Below, piece by piece: positions 38,063 to 47,255 of a DNA stretch of 64,000 bases. The position numbers were made by a program, and so were the translations under genes. The notes under the pieces were generated by a model. It worked only from the letters and a program-made list of their open reading frames with translations, made no database searches and was not told where the DNA came from. The stretch's first letter is position 1. Each line of letters starts with the position of its first letter. Location of the stretch: assembly GCA_964514385.1 (NCBI GenBank), contig CAZEQJ010000011.1, positions 52,722 through 116,721 on the forward strand, in the 5' to 3' direction. This stretch comes from CAZEQJ01 sp964514385. Its GTDB lineage: Bacteria > Bacteroidota > Bacteroidia > Cytophagales > Cyclobacteriaceae.

Positions 38063-38491
38063 TTAATTATTGATCGCCTCTTCCAGACTTTCAGCATATA
38101 GTATTTCCATTTCGTTGGCCTTGATATTTGGATTTTCATTGAGGATTTTTTCACGACCAATTTTTACACTATGCCTGAAAACTTCATCGTTTGGCAATAT
38201 CTTACGGTGCTTCTTTAGTCCCAGGTCGAACATTTTATCTTTCCATTCTATGAAGTACCACTCCATGGAGGGTTGATGAAAAACTTTCAATGCCCTCTTG
38301 TCAAATACTAACTTCTGGATTCTCTCATTTCGGATTAGCTCCTCAGTTTCATTGAAGATTTCTTTAAACTCTTCTATCGGAATGTAATCCGTAATAGCCG
38401 TAATAATGGCAATCTGTTTGCCAGGTATGAACTCAACCCTGGCATATCGGTAACTTTTAAACTCTTCTAACGCTGTCATAATACTTTCCAT
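38063..38491 (-). CDS. Hypothetical protein, possibly STAS/SpoIIAA-like
   Basis: A 142-residue soluble protein. The pattern of an N-terminal strand (ARVEFIPGKQIAIITAI), a helix (EEFKEIFNETEELI) and a strand (IQKLVFDKRAL), then a C-terminal helical half with WYFIEWKDKMFDLGLKKHRK, is consistent with a SpoIIAA/STAS-like fold often seen in Cytophagales. That is a guess from the layout; there is no diagnostic motif. It is probably co-transcribed with the small coiled-coil gene downstream. Confidence 0.65.
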   Translation of the reverse strand: MESIMTALEEFKSYRYARVEFIPGKQIAIITAITDYIPIEEFKEIFNETEELIRNERIQKLVFDKRALKVFHQPSMEWYFIEWKDKMFDLGLKKHRKILPNDEVFRHSVKIGREKILNENPNIKANEMEILYAESLEEAINN

Positions 38492-38607
38492 AATTCTATT
38501 TTAAAAGTTTTGATATGCTTTTCAAACGACACCAAATATTATTTGTTTAATTTTTTATTAATAATAATTAAACAAAACAATTTTCCTTAACAGCTACAGT
38601 AGCTCAT

Positions 38608-38615
38608 TATCTTTG
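38608..38615 (+). promoter_or_regulatory. Bacteroidota-type -7 box (TATCTTTG)
   Basis: TATCTTTG is a perfect TAnnTTTG -7 box on the plus strand, 70 bp before the ATG at 38686. A convincing -33 TTTG is not seen. Confidence 0.4.
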
Positions 38616-38685
38616 CTTTTATTAACTTATGCCATATAATCAGAGATACACAACCTCTTGCATGTGAACATTTGTACAGAAAAAA

Positions 38686-39576
38686 ATGAAAAGATTCACG
38701 ATTTTATTTATGCCCTGGCTCTTCACAATGGCATGCACTCCTGATTCACCGGTAGAAAATGACATGCCGGCATCCGCATTTCAACACCCGATAGAAATAA
38801 CGCTAACAGGGTATGATGGCGAAGCGATGGGGCCATTCATATCCCGTGACGGGCAATATCTGTTTTTCAATAATCTCAACAACCCGGAGGTAAACACCAA
38901 TCTACACTGGTGCTCGCGTATAAACGATACGGTATTTCAATATGAAGGTGAATTGAATAGAATCAATACTCCTGCCCTTGAAGGTGTGCCTACGATGGAC
39001 CAAAACGGAATTTTTTACTATGTCTTTACTGGAGAGTATAATGAGACCCTATCGACCATATATACAGGGATTTTTACAGATGGTAATATTGACGACATAA
39101 CGCTTGTCGACAATATATCCCGTCTGGAAGGCGGCTGGGTGAACTTTGACGTATAAGTAAGTGCAGATGGCAATACCCTGTATTATGTAGATGGCAGGTT
39201 TGATGCAAATGGAGGGCCATATGAAGCTAACCTTGTGATTGCCCGAAAGGAAAACGGCCGCTTTGACAGAATCGAAGATTCCAATGCTATCATGGCCAAC
39301 ATCAATACGCAAGACCTTGAATATGCTGCCGCCATTTCACGGGATGAGCTTGAAATATGTTTTACCCGTGTCGCAGTCCCGACTGGACCTGATTCCTCGC
39401 CTTCCCTTTATCTTGCATCCAGAAAAGGTATAGACCAACCATTCGGACATGCTCAGAAAATTGCAAATATCGAAGGCTTTGTCGAGGGTGCTACCTACCT
39501 GCATGACCGTGGCATATATTTTCATAAAAGAACGGAAAGAGGCTACCGGCTATTTTATTCACCAAAAATCGAGTGA
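38686..39576 (+). pseudogene. PD40/beta-propeller lipoprotein gene interrupted by one in-frame stop
   Basis: The first part (156 codons) starts with a lipoprotein signal (FTMAC, Cys about residue 17) and contains propeller-type repeats such as GPFISRDGQYLFFNNLNN. It stops at TAA (39154-39156) after GGWVNFDV. The same frame then stays open for 140 codons, continuing with VSADGNTLYYVDGRFDANGG, which is the expected next WD40-like PD40 blade. No frame change is needed; one base substitution explains the break. The complete protein would have about 296 residues. It is either a recent pseudogene, a read-through gene or a sequencing error. Confidence 0.82.
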
Positions 39577-39586
39577 CAGCACGTCA

Positions 39587-40978
39587 CTAGATGCCCTGAA
39601 ATAAATGAAAGTTTTCGAGATACTCCGGAACGAAGGCATTCCAGTTTCGGTTATGCAAATCATTTTTCAAACTCTGTGCACTTTGTTGCTCGCCGTGAAC
39701 GACAAATGTCATTTTAGGAGCAGAAACAAAACTATCCAGCCAATGAAGCAACTCCGCTTTATCGGCGTGTGCTGACAGTCCGGCTATTTCTTCGATGGTA
39801 GCATGTACCGGCACTTCCTCACCAAACATCCGTATCATTTTTTCGCCATCGGCCATACTCCGGCCACGTGATCCTTCTGCCTGATATCCGGTAAGCAATA
39901 CGGTATCCTGTTGACGTGGCAGGCGATGAAATAGATGATGCAATATTCTACCCCCTGTACACATCCCGGAAGCGGATATGATAATGGCACGATGCCGGAT
40001 TTCATTCAGCAGCCTCGACTCCCGCTGGTCACGGATGTAATTAAAAAATGGTGCGTCAAAAATATTTTCATTGCCCTCCGCATCGTGTAGCCGGTGATAG
40101 TCACTGAACTTGCGGTAAAGGTTGGTAACAGATATCGCCATGGGACTATCGATATACACCGGCCACCGCTCCACCATATCTTCAGAATAAAGCTTCCATA
40201 GGTAATATAGTATCAGCTGTGTGCGCCCTACGGAAAATGCCGGTATCAAGAGACAGCCGTTCCGGTCCTCTACACGGTGTATTGTATCTCGCAATCGCGT
40301 TAAGACGTCCTCTCCTTCCCGGTTGCGGTCACCGTAGGTTGATTCGACGAGCAGTACATCGGCAAATCCCATTTTCTCCGGCGCAAAATGCAGCGGGCTG
40401 TCGTATGGCCCCAGATCTCCACTGAATACAATATGCTTTTCCTGCTCTTCTCCTTTTACTATCAAATCTACACTGCCGGCTCCGAGAATATGTCCGGCAT
40501 GATAATATCGGATTGATATGGACGAGCTGATGCTGATTTGCTCCCCAAATCGTACCGGGACAAGTAGCGGAAATACACAACGGGCATCTTCTTCTGAAAA
40601 AAGAGGCTGGGGACGTGCATGTTTTGAGTAGCCCTTTTTCCATGCAAACTCAGCTTCTTCTTCCTGCAGTCTGCCGGCGTCGGTAAGCATGATTTCCAAA
40701 AGTGCTGCTGTAGCATCGGTGCAGTAAATCTTACCCTGAAATCCCTCCCTTACCAGTCTGGGCAAATATCCGGAGTGATCGATATGCGCATGTGTCAATA
40801 CAACAGCATCTATTTTGCTGATGTCTACCGGCAGTTTGTCCCAGTTGCGGAGTCGAAGCTTTTTCAACCCCTGAAATAGGCCGCAATCTATCATCACCTG
40901 ATAGTCGTCTGTTTCGATAAGATACCGGGAGCCGGTAACCGTACCAGCACCACCCAGAAATTTTATTCGCACATCCAT
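39587..40978 (-). CDS. MBL-fold, beta-CASP RNA-processing-type hydrolase
   Basis: A 463-residue metallo-beta-lactamase-fold protein of the YSH1/CPSF-73-like group. The zinc motif HAHIDHSGYLPRL (HxHxDH), a later His in YYHAGHILGAGS and Asp in VFSGDLG form the metal site. The beta-CASP domain has the SASGMCTGGRILHH segment and the C-terminal VHGEQQSA. Members are exo- or endoribonucleases; substrate here unknown. It converges with the interrupted propeller gene. Confidence 0.93.
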   Translation of the reverse strand: MDVRIKFLGGAGTVTGSRYLIETDDYQVMIDCGLFQGLKKLRLRNWDKLPVDISKIDAVVLTHAHIDHSGYLPRLVREGFQGKIYCTDATAALLEIMLTDAGRLQEEEAEFAWKKGYSKHARPQPLFSEEDARCVFPLLVPVRFGEQISISSSISIRYYHAGHILGAGSVDLIVKGEEQEKHIVFSGDLGPYDSPLHFAPEKMGFADVLLVESTYGDRNREGEDVLTRLRDTIHRVEDRNGCLLIPAFSVGRTQLILYYLWKLYSEDMVERWPVYIDSPMAISVTNLYRKFSDYHRLHDAEGNENIFDAPFFNYIRDQRESRLLNEIRHRAIIISASGMCTGGRILHHLFHRLPRQQDTVLLTGYQAEGSRGRSMADGEKMIRMFGEEVPVHATIEEIAGLSAHADKAELLHWLDSFVSAPKMTFVVHGEQQSAQSLKNDLHNRNWNAFVPEYLENFHLFQGI

Positions 40979-41021
40979 CTGCTATGCAATATAGGCGATA
41001 GATTTAAATAGTTCCGCCTGC

Positions 41022-41483
41022 TCATGGAAGTGTAATGGCTAATCCTAAGCCGTTGGCACNNNNNNNNNNAATGCCGATGCGGGCTGAGGATGATGATCTG
41101 GCATTATTATAAATGCTGATGGCTTTGCGGGCCTCCCGGTTGGCCAGACCATTGAGCGGTATTGACCCGATGAACAGGCCGGCACCAATGCCACCTACGA
41201 TCCATTCCGGACTGGTTTCCTCATTATTAAATAAAGTAGTGACTGTAAAGGCCATGAGCCCGGTACCCGTAAGTGCCATTAATGCACTAATGACCTTGTT
41301 GCTCTGGGAAGTCCTGAGCTGGTTATAGGCAGTGGGAGTTGATTCAAGCTTATTGAAAAGTTCCTTCATCCGTATACGCTCTCCATCCTGATAATAGCGA
41401 TAACCTCCGAAGCCTTCGGCAGCCTCGATCGGCTGGGCATAACTGGCTATGACCAGTAAAAGTGGAATAATCACGTACTTCAT
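41022..41483 (-). CDS. Hypothetical exported protein containing an assembly gap
   Basis: About 153 residues with a signal peptide (MKYVIIPLLLVIASYAQPIEA), two hydrophobic stretches (about residues 65-85 and 90-110) and a short C-terminus. Ten N near the 3' end hide four codons or, if the gap size is arbitrary, an unknown length; the last eight residues and the stop depend on the gap being in frame. No family recognised. Confidence 0.6.
   Translation of the reverse strand: MKYVIIPLLLVIASYAQPIEAAEGFGGYRYYQDGERIRMKELFNKLESTPTAYNQLRTSQSNKVISALMALTGTGLMAFTVTTLFNNEETSPEWIVGGIGAGLFIGSIPLNGLANREARKAISIYNNARSSSSARIGIXXXXANGLGLAITLP
41060..41069. other. Assembly gap (10 N)
   Basis: Ten consecutive undetermined bases, inside the 3' end of the exported-protein gene. 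True length is unknown. Confidence 0.95.
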
Positions 41484-41701
41484 CCGGCTTTAATTTTACA
41501 AGCAAAGTTAATAATAGGCTGCAAATACCTGTAACAGCAATATCAGTGGCAAAAAAGTATACTCCAATAGCTCCTGTATTTTTTATCCAAACATATGTTA
41601 AAGCGAGTTTTTGAAGTGAATGCGTCAATCACGTCCGTCATTTGAAATCAACCCATTGTTTTTCAGTGAATTAGTTACTATTTTTTATAAAAAAATCAGA
41701 T

Positions 41702-42124
41702 ATGAACTCTGGCACCATTACAAAATTCAAGGCCTATTTCAGCTCGCTGGAATCAACCAATGAAGATTTATTGACCGAGATATACGATAATAACATCATC
41801 TTCACAGACCCGGTGCATAGCTTCACAGGACTGGACAGACTGAAATATTATTTTCATAACCTGAATGCCAACCTGTTAAAAGGTAGCTTTATGTTTCATG
41901 ATGAGGCAATAGCAGGTGATAAAGCATATTTGTCGTGGCAAATGACGGTGACATTTAAAAAACCTGCCCGGACCCTCAGTGCTTCAGGTATTTCTGTCCT
42001 TACTATAGCGGAAAAAGTCGTAAATCAGCGCGACTATTTTGATGCAGGAGAAATGTTTTATGAGCATATCCCGGTAATGGGTGGGATTATAAGGAAGGTT
42101 AAACGTAAGCTTTCTAATGTATAA
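41702..42124 (+). CDS. SnoaL/NTF2-like protein
   Basis: A 140-residue protein of the NTF2-like cone fold: LLTEIYDNNIIFTDPVHSFTGLDRLKYYF is the standard opening (helix, strand with FxDP, then helix), followed by strands in KAYLSWQMTVTF and the final YFDAGEMFYEHI. Many SnoaL-like proteins are small-molecule binding or isomerase-like; no specific activity can be assigned. It is divergent from the exported-protein gene and convergent with the sensor gene. Confidence 0.85.
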   Translation: MNSGTITKFKAYFSSLESTNEDLLTEIYDNNIIFTDPVHSFTGLDRLKYYFHNLNANLLKGSFMFHDEAIAGDKAYLSWQMTVTFKKPARTLSASGISVLTIAEKVVNQRDYFDAGEMFYEHIPVMGGIIRKVKRKLSNV

Positions 42125-42194
42125 TCCGGAAGGGAATATGAATACCCTTTAGAAAAAGGTTTAGAAATTTGCAGTCCCATCTGAACCAGCGTGT

Positions 42195-44495
42195 TTACCT
42201 GATATTTTCCTCCTCGGAAATAATCGCCGCCTTCAACCGCCCGATCTCATCAAGATATTCCTTTTCTTTTCTGTTGAACGCCTCCTGTGTGGCCTGCATT
42301 TCTTCCATATTCTGCCGCATTTCCTCCTCCTGCTGTTGCAGTTCTCCGGCCTGTTTTTCGCTTTCCTCCAGCAGCTGACGGGTTCTGTCGTTCGTTTTTA
42401 CCGACTTGAAGGTCGAGGCAATACTTGCTGCGATTTTTTCTATCAGTGCGATTTCATATTCGGCCAGGGGTTTAAAGCCTGCAAGCTCTATAATACCCAT
42501 AACCTCATCATTTATGACCAGCGGCACGATCAATATTGACCGGGGCTTTGATTTGCCCAGGCCCGAGCTAATAGTAATGTAATCCTCAGGTACCTCGGTA
42601 AGGTAGATGGTCTCCCCTTCCAGCCAGCACTGCCCGATCAGTCCCTCACCTTTCCCTATCTGCTGCTTCAAATGTTTTTTCTTTCCATACGCATAGGAGG
42701 CTTTACGTTCCAGGTATGTGTCGTCGTGTTCACCGTACTCTACGGTGAAGATGGCTCCCTGATTTACTTCAAGGTACCTGACCAGATTAGAAATAAGGAT
42801 TTCAGAAAGGGCTTTTATGCTATTCGCATTATTTCTGAGGATATCCCCAAACTTTGCTTCGCCCTGCACCTGCCATGATCTTATTTTATCCTGCGCGGCT
42901 ACATCCGCCAGTTTATCCCGCATCTGGCACAGTGCATTTCCAAGGTCATCCTCCTCGCTTGCCGGGGTGAATTCATGGTCAAACTTCCCTTCGCCTATTC
43001 GATGAGCAAAATCAGATGCATTCCTTAACCCGCCTACCAGCTCGTTTACAGCCAGGTATGTAGCCCCTACCTCATCCTTACGTTGTGTCGTTACCTTATC
43101 AGGTAATACCCCTTTGGCTAATTGCTGGATCAGACCTATGATATGAAGTATCGGACGGGTAAAACTACCGGCAAACCAGTACGCCAGCAGAGCAGAACCC
43201 AGCACCAGCATCACACCAATAAGGGCCATAATATTTCTCAGGTGAAATATCGGACCAAAGGCCTCTGATTTATCGATTTCTGATAAAATAGCCCAATCTA
43301 ACCCCGTGATGTCAAGTGGGGCATATGAGCTCAGCACCTTTTCACCACGATAATCGATAACGATCTCATTGCCGGATAACCCTTGCAGTGCCTTTTGTGC
43401 AGAGGCTGTGTTTACAGGCTGAAAAAGAATGGATGTGCCAAAATGTTCAATATTGCTTATGTCAATGTGATCAGCACCACTGGCACTGAGCACTTCAATA
43501 TATTTATCCCGGTCTTCGACAAGAAACCGCGATATGCTTCTCATTTTCTGATCTGATCCGACGAGATACGTCTCTCCGGTTGCACCGAGTCCGTCATTTT
43601 CCCAGTTATTGTCACCCGACATAATGGAGTTGATGTTATCTACCGGCATCTGAAAAATGAGCGCTCCGATTTTTTGATCCCCTTTGAATACCGGGCAGGC
43701 TATAAATGATGCCGGAGCATTATAAGAGGGTTTGTAAAGTCCGAAATCTTTGATAAAGTGGCTTCCCGGAGTTCCTGTATCCCTGGCCTCGAGGAATACC
43801 TCCGCAATATTTGTATCACGGTAAGGGCCGTTGATCAGGTTGGTACCAAAATCCACCTCCTTGTATACCGAGTACACAATATCACCTGCCATATTGACAA
43901 GGAAAATATCATAGTAGCCAAATTTCTGCAGGTAGGTATTAAAAAAGGGATGTAAATCAGCGTGCTGTTGATTGTAGCTGCTGCTATCAGTGGCCTGAAA
44001 CAACTCGTTTTTTTTGCCTGTGGGGTTGGGATTGCCTGAAATATACCATTCCTGTAATGTCAGGGCAGCATCGGAAACTGGCATCAGTGAGCCAACCTCA
44101 ACATTTTGTTCGAGGTTAATTTCAAGACGTGGTATAAATTCGACTGTATAGAACTGCTGTACACTGGCCTCCAGCCCGGCTCGTGCTGAAGCTGGCAGGC
44201 TTGTGTTGAGCTCATTAAAGGTTTTATCAAAAACATCCAAGGCCTCAACGGTCGACTTGTTTTGAGAAAGGGTAACGATCTGGTTGATGATCTGATTGAA
44301 ATAGCTTTCAATGGCCCGTCGTTTATTTTCCTTAAGTGTGGTAAGCTGACGGAAGGATTGATTTTTTAATGCCGTTTTCGAAAGCTGATAGGATGTGATG
44401 CTGATACCTAAAATTACAAGCGTCGAGAAGCCCGAAACGATCAGGATGAGTTTGAGCCTGATGCCAAGTGACTGAAAACTACTGGACATATTCAA
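42195..44495 (-). CDS. Cache-HAMP-GAF transmembrane sensor without output domain
   Basis: A 766-residue membrane sensor. Two membrane helices (about residues 14-34 and 410-430) flank a large periplasmic region of dCache type (TGETYLVGSDQKMRSISRF). A HAMP domain follows, then a GAF domain (about residues 545-690; RSILIVPLVINDEVMGIIEL). The C-terminal 60 residues are a Glu/Gln-rich coiled coil (QQQEEEMRQNMEEMQATQEA) ending without kinase, cyclase or MA domain. In Cytophagales such tails often precede PAS/kinase modules, so this is either a stand-alone signalling scaffold or a truncated kinase. Confidence 0.85.
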   Translation of the reverse strand: MNMSSSFQSLGIRLKLILIVSGFSTLVILGISITSYQLSKTALKNQSFRQLTTLKENKRRAIESYFNQIINQIVTLSQNKSTVEALDVFDKTFNELNTSLPASARAGLEASVQQFYTVEFIPRLEINLEQNVEVGSLMPVSDAALTLQEWYISGNPNPTGKKNELFQATDSSSYNQQHADLHPFFNTYLQKFGYYDIFLVNMAGDIVYSVYKEVDFGTNLINGPYRDTNIAEVFLEARDTGTPGSHFIKDFGLYKPSYNAPASFIACPVFKGDQKIGALIFQMPVDNINSIMSGDNNWENDGLGATGETYLVGSDQKMRSISRFLVEDRDKYIEVLSASGADHIDISNIEHFGTSILFQPVNTASAQKALQGLSGNEIVIDYRGEKVLSSYAPLDITGLDWAILSEIDKSEAFGPIFHLRNIMALIGVMLVLGSALLAYWFAGSFTRPILHIIGLIQQLAKGVLPDKVTTQRKDEVGATYLAVNELVGGLRNASDFAHRIGEGKFDHEFTPASEEDDLGNALCQMRDKLADVAAQDKIRSWQVQGEAKFGDILRNNANSIKALSEILISNLVRYLEVNQGAIFTVEYGEHDDTYLERKASYAYGKKKHLKQQIGKGEGLIGQCWLEGETIYLTEVPEDYITISSGLGKSKPRSILIVPLVINDEVMGIIELAGFKPLAEYEIALIEKIAASIASTFKSVKTNDRTRQLLEESEKQAGELQQQEEEMRQNMEEMQATQEAFNRKEKEYLDEIGRLKAAIISEEENIR

Positions 44496-44830
44496 TATTT
44501 GGAAAAAATGTATATTTATTACAAAACCCGCCCGGTTATTTGAGCTGAAGCAGGATTTTTCAAATCAGTTAACTTGTGGAAGTAACATAATGTTTGCCTG
44601 CAGAGGGATATATATCTATTACGATTATTTTAAGGTTTAATCTGTCAAAATAAGGGGGATGGAGGCTTTGTTTACCACCCTGCAGAATATATGCCATCAT
44701 CGTATTATATTGGGATTTTACTACAGATAAATGACACCCGAAGATTTAGGATATAATGCAGCGCTGGAAAAATGACAACAAACAATGCAGAGCATAAACA
44801 TAGGCGAGTCATAATCAAACACTGAATACG
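44496..44830. other. Intergenic region without recognised features
   Basis: About 335 bp between the divergent sensor and J-domain genes. I see no ORF of note, no repeat shared with the rest of the window and no hairpin with T-run. Confidence 0.5.
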
Positions 44831-45646
44831 ATGAAAAACCACTACCTGGAAATCCTGGAATTAGAACCGGGTGCAACACAGGAAGAAATAAAAAAAGCGT
44901 ACCGGCGGTTATCCAAAAAATATCATCCCGATATAAATAAGGATGTGGGCGCTGATGAAAGGTTCATGGCCATAAAAGAGGCGTATGAATTTTTGAAGAA
45001 CGTGGGGCCGTATCCTCACCACGAACAGGTAGCCTATGATTACAATACACGTGACCGTGAATACGATGCCCGGCGGGAATACATCCGAAAAAAGGCCCGT
45101 GAGCAGGCGATTTACGAAGAGGAAAGCAAACGGAAGGTAGATCGGTTTTTTCGGGTGGTTAACCGGTTTACCTTTATCGTTACCGGCCTGTTTTTTCTGG
45201 AGATCCTGCTCCCGGCCCGGACGTATAAAGTAAGCGTCGTCGAGACGTACTCGCCTTATAGCGTTTCCTACAGTAAATATGGCCATAAAGCACATTATGA
45301 TATGGACAATAATCGCATCATCATCACGACAACACAAGGCATTATAGAACTCGGGGAAAAATACAGAAACCAGGTGCCCGTTGGCGATCAGGGCATTCTG
45401 GGCAAGAGCCTGTTTACCGGCATGGGGAAATACTATATCAGTGATACAACCGATAAAAAAATGCGGAGCAGCATGTTGCTTTATGACGTTTTTATATGGT
45501 GTCCTGTGACGATGTTGCTCGCATCATTACTTGCGATCAGCACCAGAAAAAGAAGCGTACTCTGGAATGCCGGCGCTGCTGCCTTTGTATTGCTGCCCAT
45601 TACGATATATCTGATTTACATTTCTGTATATCCACTGCGGTTTTGA
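44831..45646 (+). CDS. Membrane-anchored J-domain protein
   Basis: A 271-residue protein. The N-terminal J domain (residues about 3-65) has the HPD motif in KKYHPDINKD, so it can stimulate DnaK ATPase. A basic linker follows, then hydrophobic segments near residues 112-130, 220-238 and 245-265, which would tether it to a membrane with an internal loop. It lacks the Gly-rich and zinc domains of DnaJ. The client is unknown. It is the last ordinary gene before the repeat-rich accessory region. Confidence 0.88.
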   Translation: MKNHYLEILELEPGATQEEIKKAYRRLSKKYHPDINKDVGADERFMAIKEAYEFLKNVGPYPHHEQVAYDYNTRDREYDARREYIRKKAREQAIYEEESKRKVDRFFRVVNRFTFIVTGLFFLEILLPARTYKVSVVETYSPYSVSYSKYGHKAHYDMDNNRIIITTTQGIIELGEKYRNQVPVGDQGILGKSLFTGMGKYYISDTTDKKMRSSMLLYDVFIWCPVTMLLASLLAISTRKRSVLWNAGAAAFVLLPITIYLIYISVYPLRF

Positions 45647-45740
45647 CAGGATGTAGAACTTATTGTTGCATTCGCTTCCCGGAAGTAATTTATATGTTAA
45701 TCAAATGTAGTCGATACAGCCGGATGGAGGGCCAGGCATG

Positions 45741-45846
45741 CCCACTATTATCTACATACTAAATTATCATCCGCTTACAAACGATTACCATCAGATGATT
45801 TTATATACCATTATTGACATGTATTGGATATTAATGATATAATGTT
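45741..45846 (+). repeat. Promoter-like repeat, copy 1
   Basis: First of four copies of a roughly 75-105-bp repeat (others end at 46742, 49166, 50696). It ends in TTGACA (45814-45819), an 18-bp spacer and TATAAT (45838-45843). It stands 43 bp before the PIN remnant. The 60-80 bp upstream (about 45660-45740) weakly resembles the 3' part of the nuclease remnant, ending GGCCAGGCATGCCC as in copy 3. Confidence 0.8.
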
Positions 45847-45888
45847 GATAGTGCCAAGGCTGAGGCTGACGTTCAGAGATGACTGAGA

Positions 45889-46203
45889 ATGAATTGCATG
45901 AAGCACCTGGATCAGTTAAAGAATTTGCCTTCAAAAAACATTGAATTTCTTGAGATAAATCCAGAAACAATTGGTCTTGCTGATAAATATATAGAGGAGA
46001 ATGTTGTTGGTAAGACAAGTCGAGAGGATTGCATTCATATTGCTTTAGCGACAATTTTTCGAGCAGATGTTTTGATTAGTTGGAACTTCAAACATATTGT
46101 TAACCTTAGAAGGATTCAAGGATACAACTCGGTCAATTTACGATATGGTTATCCTACCATAGAGATACGTTCACCAAAAGAAATGATAGATTATGAGGAC
46201 TAA
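45889..46203 (+). CDS. PIN-domain toxin remnant (N-terminal part missing)
   Basis: A 104-residue ORF matching the C-terminal two thirds of a PIN/VapC-type protein: KTSREDCIHIALATIFRADV holds the conserved acidic residue, and SWNFKHIVNLRRIQGYN is the typical end of one PIN subfamily. The N-terminal part with the first catalytic Asp is absent and an in-frame stop sits at 45880-45882. It is probably inactive. The downstream short gene overlaps its 3' end by 11 bp, as in toxin-antitoxin pairs. Confidence 0.7.
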   Translation: MNCMKHLDQLKNLPSKNIEFLEINPETIGLADKYIEENVVGKTSREDCIHIALATIFRADVLISWNFKHIVNLRRIQGYNSVNLRYGYPTIEIRSPKEMIDYED

Positions 46204-46348
46204 AATAAAAAAGGACTTTGATGCGGTAAAGTTCATGCGCCAAACTAGAGATAAGATTAGTAAAGATATTGCCGACATGGATTACTCAGAGATAAAAGAA
46301 TATTTTGCAAAAAAGAGACGTAAAGGTAGGATAAAGCCCGGCCACTAA
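46193..46348 (+). CDS. Small antitoxin-like protein
   Basis: A 51-residue ORF that starts within the end of the PIN remnant (MRTKIKKDFDAVKFMRQTRD) and continues KISKDIADMDYSEIKEYFAK. Short proteins with the same DAVxFMRxxRDKISK opening commonly sit next to this PIN subfamily, so it is the likely cognate antitoxin; this is recalled, not searched. The strongly basic end (KKRRKGRIKPGH) is unlike the acidic tails of most relatives. Confidence 0.6.
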   Translation: MRTKIKKDFDAVKFMRQTRDKISKDIADMDYSEIKEYFAKKRRKGRIKPGH

Positions 46349-46351
46349 CAC

Positions 46352-46418
46352 ACGGTCATAACTAATAAGCGTGACAGTGGTTTGCGGCTTGGTAGTTCGC
46401 TTTAACTTTTGTAACGGT
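46352..46418. repeat. Imperfect palindrome at cassette end 1
   Basis: Four bases after the antitoxin-like stop, an imperfect inverted repeat pairs the region 46352-46371 (ACGGT...AAGCG) with 46398-46418 (CGCTT...AACGGT) around a 26-base loop. Similar long palindromes lie at the ends of other cassettes in this region. Confidence 0.5.
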
Positions 46419-46468
46419 GAACAGGGACGTAACCCGCAATCCCTTACTAGCCATACCGCGAGAAAGTT

Positions 46469-46640
46469 ACCCCCCAATGAAACTGCTACTCCTCCCCTTT
46501 TCCCTCCTCTCCCAACCCTTATCAACCTTCTACCCAATATTTGAGAAATGGGAACAATACATGAAATATTCGATCAACTATAATGAGGCCTCGAAATAAG
46601 TATATTGGCTAATGAATTAACACCTACCGAACTGAAGGAA
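46469..46640 (+). pseudogene. Secreted nuclease remnant, 5' part (copy 2)
   Basis: Homologous to the 5' end of the nuclease remnant at 51642: a C-run, then an ATG (46477), a signal peptide (MKLLLLPFSLLSQ) and the shared sequence TFYPIFEKWEQYMKYSINYN. The frame then stops, but the DNA match continues to about 46635. The 3' part of the nuclease is missing and the sequence passes directly into promoter-like repeat copy 2. Confidence 0.82.
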
Positions 46641-46742
46641 GCCATTATCCACATCTTAAATTAGCATCCGATTATAATCGATTATCATCAGGTGCTTTTA
46701 TACACCCCTATTGACATGATTGGATATTAATAATATATTGTT
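46641..46742 (+). repeat. Promoter-like repeat, copy 2
   Basis: Second copy of the repeat, with TTGACA at 46711-46716 followed by ATTAATAATATATTG. It ends 48 bp before the GTG start at 46791. It aligns closely with copy 4 over its whole length. Confidence 0.82.
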
Positions 46743-46790
46743 TTTTGTGGCTATATAAGAAAACCAACAAAAGAACGTTAATTTTGAAGT

Positions 46791-47177
46791 GTGATAAGTC
46801 ATATACGAAATAGCATTTTCACGAAATTCCTTTGGGGACTCATGGGGCTGTACCTGCTCAACATAAGCGTTGACACGGCAGACCCCAATCCTGAACATAT
46901 TCCTGAAGACTTAACCTTCAACGACCAAGAAAGTATCGTAGAAATAGTGGTCGAAAAAGTTTTGGGATTTGAAGATGCCATCAAAGAATATGACGACCAT
47001 GATACCGAAGACCACAGCAAGAAAAAGAATGTGAAAATTGACTTGTCTGTTCATGAAATCGTAGCAGACAAAATCGACAAGAATCAATTCTTCGAAAGGA
47101 AAAAAACTTTTCATGAATATGAAGCCCGCCTAACAAAAGGCTTCAACGAAATAGACAGTCCACCACCCAAAGTTTGA
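46791..47177 (+). CDS. Small membrane protein, unknown function
   Basis: A 128-residue protein with a GTG start. One membrane helix (about residues 10-28; FLWGLMGLYLLNISVDTADP) is followed by a soluble acidic domain with EDLTFNDQESIVEIVVEKVL. It lies 78 bp before the barrel-like gene, and the two look like a pair that I recall seeing together on Bacteroidota mobile regions; the function is unknown. Its codon use is AT-richer than the core genes. Confidence 0.72.
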   Translation: MISHIRNSIFTKFLWGLMGLYLLNISVDTADPNPEHIPEDLTFNDQESIVEIVVEKVLGFEDAIKEYDDHDTEDHSKKKNVKIDLSVHEIVADKIDKNQFFERKKTFHEYEARLTKGFNEIDSPPPKV

Positions 47178-47255
47178 TTTGTTTTTCCTTCTCCACATCA
47201 CCCTGTGACCAATAGGACACAGAGCAATTCTTATTGAATTTAAAATAAATCAAAA

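Noticed and set aside
46417..46599. 60-codon ORF over the copy-2 nuclease remnant as a gene of its own
   Set aside because: It is the signal-peptide region of a truncated nuclease copy, shared with 50423 and 51642.
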